From Clostridia bacterium (GTDB lineage: Bacteria > Bacillota_A > Clostridia > Oscillospirales > CAG-272), in assembly GCA_017501345.1 (NCBI GenBank), contig JAFVXC010000005.1, positions 1 through 6,435 on the forward strand: 6,435 bases of DNA, read 5' to 3'. This document shows positions 1-4,400 of the stretch, in pieces. The notes under the pieces were generated by a model. It ran no database searches, was not told the origin of the DNA, and saw only the letters and a program-made list of their open reading frames with translations. Within the stretch, counting starts at the first letter, position 1. The number at the start of each line of letters is the position of its first letter. Made by a program: the position numbers and the translations under genes.

Positions 1-392
1 ATCGCCTCGATCTCTGTCAGCAGCGCATCCTGCTCCGAAAGCTCTGCGGTGAGGTCCTCTGAGGTGCCGCCATCCGCTGCCTCCACGTTGACCGTCACCT
101 TCGAGAAATGCTTCCCCACAGGCGGCGTGTATTCGCCGTTCTCGGTAACCGATAGCTCCTCGGTCGGCGTCTCGACCTCAACCTCCGCAGAGGCATACCC
201 TGTCACGTCATATGTACCGTTCTCCGTGATCCGCCTCGTACCCGACGGCGTGATGCCGCCATCACCTGACGGAATCGCTCGGATCTGTGCACCTACATCG
301 CCCGATCTGAGAAGCGAGCTGTCGCCCGTTCGCTCGCGCGTCGCATCAAGCACCTCCTGCCAATCGTTTTTCGGCATAACAACGTAATCCAT
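1..392 (-). CDS. Phage tail/baseplate protein with NGTYDV-type repeats, N-terminal 130 residues (3' end outside window)
   Basis: This frame is open from an ATG at 392 to the left edge, giving 130 codons with no stop. Residues 1-40 (MDYVVMPKNDWQEVLDATRE, then RTGDSSLLRSGDVGAQI) look like the short N-terminal module that begins many Firmicutes phage tail proteins. Two degenerate beta-type repeats follow, ITENGTYDVTGYASAEVEVE (55-74) and VTENGEYTP...KVTVNVE (82-104). The NGxY core and the alternating-valine strand are shared. From about residue 111 a leucine-rich heptad pattern (DLTAELSEQDALLTEIEA) suggests the start of a trimeric coiled coil. The ATG overlaps the upstream TGA by one base (TGATG), and GGAGGT lies 9 bases upstream. 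A GTG at 395 in the same frame is an alternative start. The gene is translationally coupled to the collagen-like baseplate gene, so a virion surface role is likely. Receptor binding or a fibre role is inference, and the functional C-terminus is not visible. Confidence 0.8.
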   Translation of the reverse strand, partial: MDYVVMPKNDWQEVLDATRERTGDSSLLRSGDVGAQIRAIPSGDGGITPSGTRRITENGTYDVTGYASAEVEVETPTEELSVTENGEYTPPVGKHFSKVTVNVEAADGGTSEDLTAELSEQDALLTEIEA

Positions 393-1369
393 CACATCGC
401 CACCTCCGAGGCGTCGGTAAAGTGCGAGAGAACACTGTCAACGATCCCCTGTTTGTCCGTCTCGGTCAGAACGTATGCGTCACCTTTTGCGCCTTGAGGA
501 CCCTGCTCCCCTCTCTCGCCTTGAATGCCCTGAGGTCCTCGGGCACCCGTTTCGCCCCTTTCGCCTTTTTCTCCTTGAGGTCCCTGTATCCCTTGAACGC
601 CCTGCGGGCCTTGCATACCCTGCGCGCCCGAAAGGTCGGTCAGATATTCGTAAGCGCTTGCTCCCTTGACGTAAAGCCGCGCGTTCTCCTCGTCCTCTAC
701 GTTGCCCGTCTCGATAACAACGAAGCCGCCGATCGCAACACCGTCGCTCGAATATCCCGCATTCATCGCAGAGACTGATGCATAAATTTTCGATACAGAG
801 AAGGGATCGCCTTTCTCTCCGGGAACACCCTGTATACCCTGCTCTCCCTTCTCGCCGTCTATTCCGGCAGCTCGCACGCCCGTGTCACGGTCCCCGACCC
901 ACCAGTTCCCGTTATCTCCGATATGCGGTAGCTGATAGGACTCAAACTGCTCGGCGGCACGCTTCAGCATCTCGTCAAGTGCAAGATATTCACTCGTCGA
1001 CGCGATCTCCTTGTATCCCGCCGGCGCAGGAAGGACGATCGTCGTAAAATGTGCGGTAGCGGCGATCAATCCGTCCGTTCCGTATAGACGAAGCTGACAA
1101 TCGAGAACCCCCGCAAGCGCAACCGTCTGCTCGGTCACGGAATATGTAACAAATCCCCCGCCGATCTCGCAATCGTTTGCGATCTCCGTACCGTCCGCCT
1201 TCACCGCGCTGAATACGGCAAGCGAGACGCCGTCAAGCGCAAAGGGCTCTATACCCTCGACAAGCGAAAAACGGATCTCCGCCGCAGTGCCGCCCTGGTG
1301 AAGCTCCACGACCTCACGGGCGACCGTGTCCTCAAGGTCAAGAGAAATGCGTATCGTGCTTTTGTTCAC
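392..1369 (-). CDS. BppU-like baseplate/tail protein with two collagen-like segments
   Basis: This is a complete 325-residue gene with a GTG start set by AAGGAGG five bases upstream. Residues 1-118 are beta-rich and resemble the N-terminal domain of phage BppU-type upper baseplate proteins, which attach receptor-binding parts to the tail. Features of this part are an opening pattern like NKSTIRISLDLED, a central LxLYGTDGLIAATAHFT strand pair and the end IVLPAPAGY. A helical neck (about 122-145) leads to GDNGNWWVGDRDTGV (151-165), a motif frequent in Firmicutes phage tail fibres. Collagen-like triplets occupy 169-189 and 248-298. Between them sits a compact domain (190-247: SVSKIYASVSAMNAGYSSDG..., FVVIETGNVEDEENARLYVKG). 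The C-terminus (AYVLTETDKQGIVDSVLSHF) is a common end of phage collagen-like tail proteins. It probably trimerises and sits at the baseplate. The host receptor is unknown. It lies 93 bases downstream of the giant protein gene and overlaps the next gene. Confidence 0.85.
   Translation of the reverse strand: MNKSTIRISLDLEDTVAREVVELHQGGTAAEIRFSLVEGIEPFALDGVSLAVFSAVKADGTEIANDCEIGGGFVTYSVTEQTVALAGVLDCQLRLYGTDGLIAATAHFTTIVLPAPAGYKEIASTSEYLALDEMLKRAAEQFESYQLPHIGDNGNWWVGDRDTGVRAAGIDGEKGEQGIQGVPGEKGDPFSVSKIYASVSAMNAGYSSDGVAIGGFVVIETGNVEDEENARLYVKGASAYEYLTDLSGAQGMQGPQGVQGIQGPQGEKGERGETGARGPQGIQGERGEQGPQGAKGDAYVLTETDKQGIVDSVLSHFTDASEVAM
401..407 (-). promoter_or_regulatory. Ribosome binding site GGAGGTG for the left-edge tail gene
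   Basis: On the minus strand GGAGGTG lies inside the last codons of the collagen-like gene. It is 9 bases from the ATG at 392 and 6 from the in-frame GTG at 395. Both spacings work, so the start is ambiguous by one codon. The overlap with the upstream stop codon implies translational coupling. Confidence 0.75.
476..628 (-). repeat. Collagen-like Gly-X-Y block 2 (17 triplets)
   Basis: It encodes residues 248-298 of the baseplate protein with an unbroken Gly-X-Y register. Triplets of type GPQ, GIQ, GER, GEQ and GEK recur, so the DNA itself is a degenerate 9-base-family repeat. Its length is likely variable between related phages (inference). Confidence 0.92.
803..865 (-). repeat. Collagen-like Gly-X-Y block 1 (7 triplets)
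   Basis: It encodes residues 169-189 of the baseplate protein. Glycine occurs at every third position, with charged or glutamine-rich X/Y positions (GEKGEQGIQGVPGEKGDP). In phage tails such blocks form short trimeric rods, and in DNA they are prone to unequal recombination. Confidence 0.9.
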
Positions 1370-1374
1370 TGTTT

Positions 1375-1381
1375 CCTCCTT
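1375..1381 (-). promoter_or_regulatory. Ribosome binding site AAGGAGG deciding the GTG start at 1369
   Basis: On the minus strand the order is AAGGAGG, AAACA, GTG. This is a full Shine-Dalgarno match five bases before the start codon. It supports initiation at the GTG rather than at any later ATG of the baseplate gene. Confidence 0.85.
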
Positions 1382-1382
1382 C

Positions 1383-1396
1383 GCGGCAAGGGCCGC
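1383..1396 (-). other. Small hairpin just upstream of the ribosome binding site
   Basis: On the minus strand GCGGC-CCTT-GCCGC forms a five-base-pair GC stem with a four-base loop. It ends one base before the AAGGAGG. It leaves the ribosome site unpaired, so it may protect the 5' end or mildly tune translation. It could also be chance in GC-rich DNA. Confidence 0.4.
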
Positions 1397-1410
1397 AATT
1401 ACTGAAAATT

Positions 1411-1419
1411 ATTATATCA
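1411..1419 (-). promoter_or_regulatory. Extended -10 promoter-like site for the two tail genes
   Basis: On the minus strand TGATATAAT (1419-1411) is a perfect extended -10 (TGn plus TATAAT). A transcription start near 1404 would give a leader of about 35 bases before the GTG at 1369. There is no recognisable -35 at the usual distance: that region is CCCTCC, in the arm of the larger hairpin. The AT-rich patch stands out in a GC-rich gap. It may supply extra transcription of the baseplate genes downstream of the hairpin. Confidence 0.45.
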
Positions 1420-1427
1420 CTCGCGCA

Positions 1428-1454
1428 GCGCTCGGAGGGAGCCCCCCCGAGCGC
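1428..1454 (-). terminator. Strong GC hairpin after the giant gene, terminator-like but lacking a U-tract on the coding strand
   Basis: The arms GCGCTCGG and CCGAGCGC (8 perfect pairs) extend inward by one G-U and three G-C pairs to a three-base loop on the minus-strand RNA. The hairpin starts eight bases after the TAA of the giant gene. On the coding (minus) strand it is followed by TGCGCGAG, not a U-run. On the plus strand it is followed by ATTTTCTTTT, so it looks like an intrinsic terminator for transcripts coming leftward to rightward. In the gene direction it may act as a weak terminator or 3'-end stabiliser. Confidence 0.5.
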
Positions 1455-1462
1455 ATTTTCTT

Positions 1463-4400
1463 TTAGTCCTTCCTCCACGATCTGAGGGTGTCGTCGAGCT
1501 CCGAGAGCCTACCGTATAGCCCGGTAGCGTAAAGGAGCGCGCGGATCTCCTTCACCCTCCCCATGTCCTTCGAGCTCCACGCCTCCTTATAGAGCTTCTT
1601 CCAGTACGAGGTCATAGACGAGCGTATCGAAGACCTTGCATCCTTCTCGGTCTTGCCGTTCTCGACCTTGAACGCAACGAGCTTCTCAATGATCTCCTTC
1701 GCCCTCTCGCTGTCTCCCCTCTCAAGAAACACGTTGATGTCGGATGCGGCATAGATCGAGTAAACCGTTTTCTCCTCGTCCCCCTCTCCGACCGTTACGC
1801 TCGCGAGCGTACGCTCTGAAGCCTCGGGATCGAGCTTCTTCGCCTTCGCGTTGTACTCCGCATTGATCGCATACGCGACGTCCTCGGAGGTGAAACTCCC
1901 CTCTTCTATGATTTCATTAAGGGTTCTTTCATATGTGTCAAGGTCGCCCTCAAGCATAGCACTTGCCGCGTCCTCGACGCGTTCATCGTTCTCACGGAGC
2001 GCCTTCCGAACGGCAGAATCATATGCATTCTCGCTCGCGTAGCCATCCTTCAGGCGATCGACGTACACGTCGTCACCCTTAACGATTGCATCATATAGCT
2101 TGTCGCCCTTGCTTTCCTTCTGAAACCAATTCGCGACGGGAACAGAGGATTGCACGTCCTCCTGCACCTGATCGACAAGGCTGCCGAATGTCGTCTTGTC
2201 ATTCCGCCCGATCATTTCAAAAATATTGATCAGCGCCTTGCTCTCTCTCACGACGTTTTTCAGCGGGATCCCCGTAAGCGAGCAGAGACTCGAGAGCACC
2301 CCGAGAAGATCGTCACCGAGCTTCATCATATGTGCCTTGAACTCATCCTCGTCCATATTTTCGGTGTCCTTAGCGGCGGTCTTAACCACCTTCTTGAAGG
2401 CATCGGCAAGGTCTGAAACGAGAGACATATCCGCGCGCTCCACATCGAAGCCCTGCAGGATGGACCATATATCCCTAAAGATTGGAAGATACGTGAGCGG
2501 ATTCAGTCCATCGAGCATCTCCGTAGTGACGCGAGAGACGTACTTTTCCCAAAAGGTCTCGTCCTCGTCATCGTCCCGCGCGGCGTAAACGAGTGATACG
2601 AGCGCCGAGTTAAGCATAACCGAACCGAACAACGAAAAGATCGCTCGCGCCGCATATCCTTTATTTCCACGCTTGCCCTGCCTCAAGGCATCCTCAAGCA
2701 TATTGATCGAGGTCGTCGGCTCGCCCATAAAGGACGTTAGCATATTCATAAACGTGCTCTTTGAACGCATATTCGATGACCGTGAAAGCACCGAGTCGTA
2801 TACCTGTGTTTTGGTAATGACCTCGGTAAACCGCTCGCCTGCGAGCTTCAGAAGCTCCTCGGAGTTTTTGGAAAGATCCGTGTGTTCAGATGCAGTCTCG
2901 CGCTTGACCGCCTCCCAGATCGCCACCCACGTAAGTTCATCCGCGAGGGCGGGCGCCTTCGACATAGCGTCGTCAACTCGATCCATAAAGGTCTTTTCGT
3001 CCTTGATCCAATCGACCGTGCTCCGCCCCATATTGGTGTCAAAGTATCCCATTTCCTTGATGATCGCAACGGGCGCATACTTTTTGAGCTGCTCCCATCT
3101 CGCGGGGTGTCCTTTTTGCGACGAACGACCAACGAAATACTTCGGATCGACAAGCGCCATTGCCCTGACTACCGCCGTTGGCTGCTGAACCACGACCGAC
3201 AACGAAGCCATCACAGACGCCTTCTTAAACTTCGACATCAAAGCCTTCGCTGTGGTCTCTCTCGGGTCGGTTCTCGCTCCTCCGTTCAGATCCTTCAGGA
3301 GCTGACTGATGTACTGCACCGATTCCTCACCGTAAGCATCCTGCAGGCGCGACTTCACCGATACGCTGTTCTTGTCATCCGCATATACGTTTGCATTCCA
3401 GTTGAAAACTCTATTGAAATCCTCAAGCGGAAGTACGAATGCGTGATACATCGACATATCGTTCACGTGGTTCGCCCACACGTCCATAAAGCCCGAAAGA
3501 ATGATCGGATTCCCTGCTTGCGGCTTCGTTTCCTTCGATAAGCCCGAATTCTTGACCTTGACCTCTCCCGCAGTCTCGTTCTGCTCGAACATAAACTGCT
3601 TTGCGGATTTTAGCGGGAAGTAGAACCTCTCCTTATAGAGCTTAACGTCGTACAGCGCGAGTGAGACCTCGTTGCCCTTCTCCCCCATAACGGTCGAGAG
3701 ATACTCCTGCATTTCGTCAACGAACCCTCTCTGCTCCTCTGTGAGAGAAGCTGCGATTGAACCGAGCGTTTCCTTCGAGATCGAATAAGCACTTGAAGTA
3801 TTGACCTTATACTTGAACAGAGTTTTCTTTTGTTTTTTGCCGTTGCCTCCCCCTTCGTCGACGGCCTCCTTGTATCGTACGACGTCGCCACTGAACACGA
3901 ATCCGCCAACCTCGAGGTGCTTGTCCGCCTGCTCGCGCTTCGAGTACGCATAAAGCGACATCATCTGCTCGAGCGTCAGCGAAAAGCTCTTTCCGGTCTT
4001 TGACTTGAAGCGGTAGCGCTTCTCGAAATCCCACGAAGCGTAATGATACTTCTTATTTACTTTGAGATAAAACTCCCGCGCCTCGGAGACGTCCCGCGCC
4101 CAAGTGTCCTCTCCTGCTCTCACATTGTTGAATAGACTTGTAAATACCGTCGAGCCGATGCGCTCAAAGGCATATATGGGCTTCAGGTTGTTCCACCCGA
4201 GCCTGCTGATCGTCTCTGCGATCTCTGCGCGGTATTCCTTCGCCCCACCGACCTTTAGGATCTCCTCCATAACCTGATCGCCGAGCGAAGAGATCTTCTG
4301 GTCTCCCTCGAGCTTGAACGCCTTGTTTGCGTCCCGCACACGCTTGAGCACAGCCTTATAGGAATCGTATACAAGTTCAAGCTGCTCGCGGGTCATACTG

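Noticed and set aside
49..387. Plus-strand 112-codon frame
   Set aside because: It is the shadow of the left-edge tail gene, whose minus-strand protein has clear phage tail repeats and a proper ribosome site.
476..865. CRISPR or tandem DNA repeat array
   Set aside because: The periodicity is a three-residue Gly-X-Y protein pattern with degenerate DNA units, not identical repeats separated by unique spacers.
2882..3541. Plus-strand 219-codon frame opposite the giant gene
   Set aside because: Arg/His/Leu-rich product typical of antisense translation of GC-rich coding DNA. No ribosome site and no recognisable domain.
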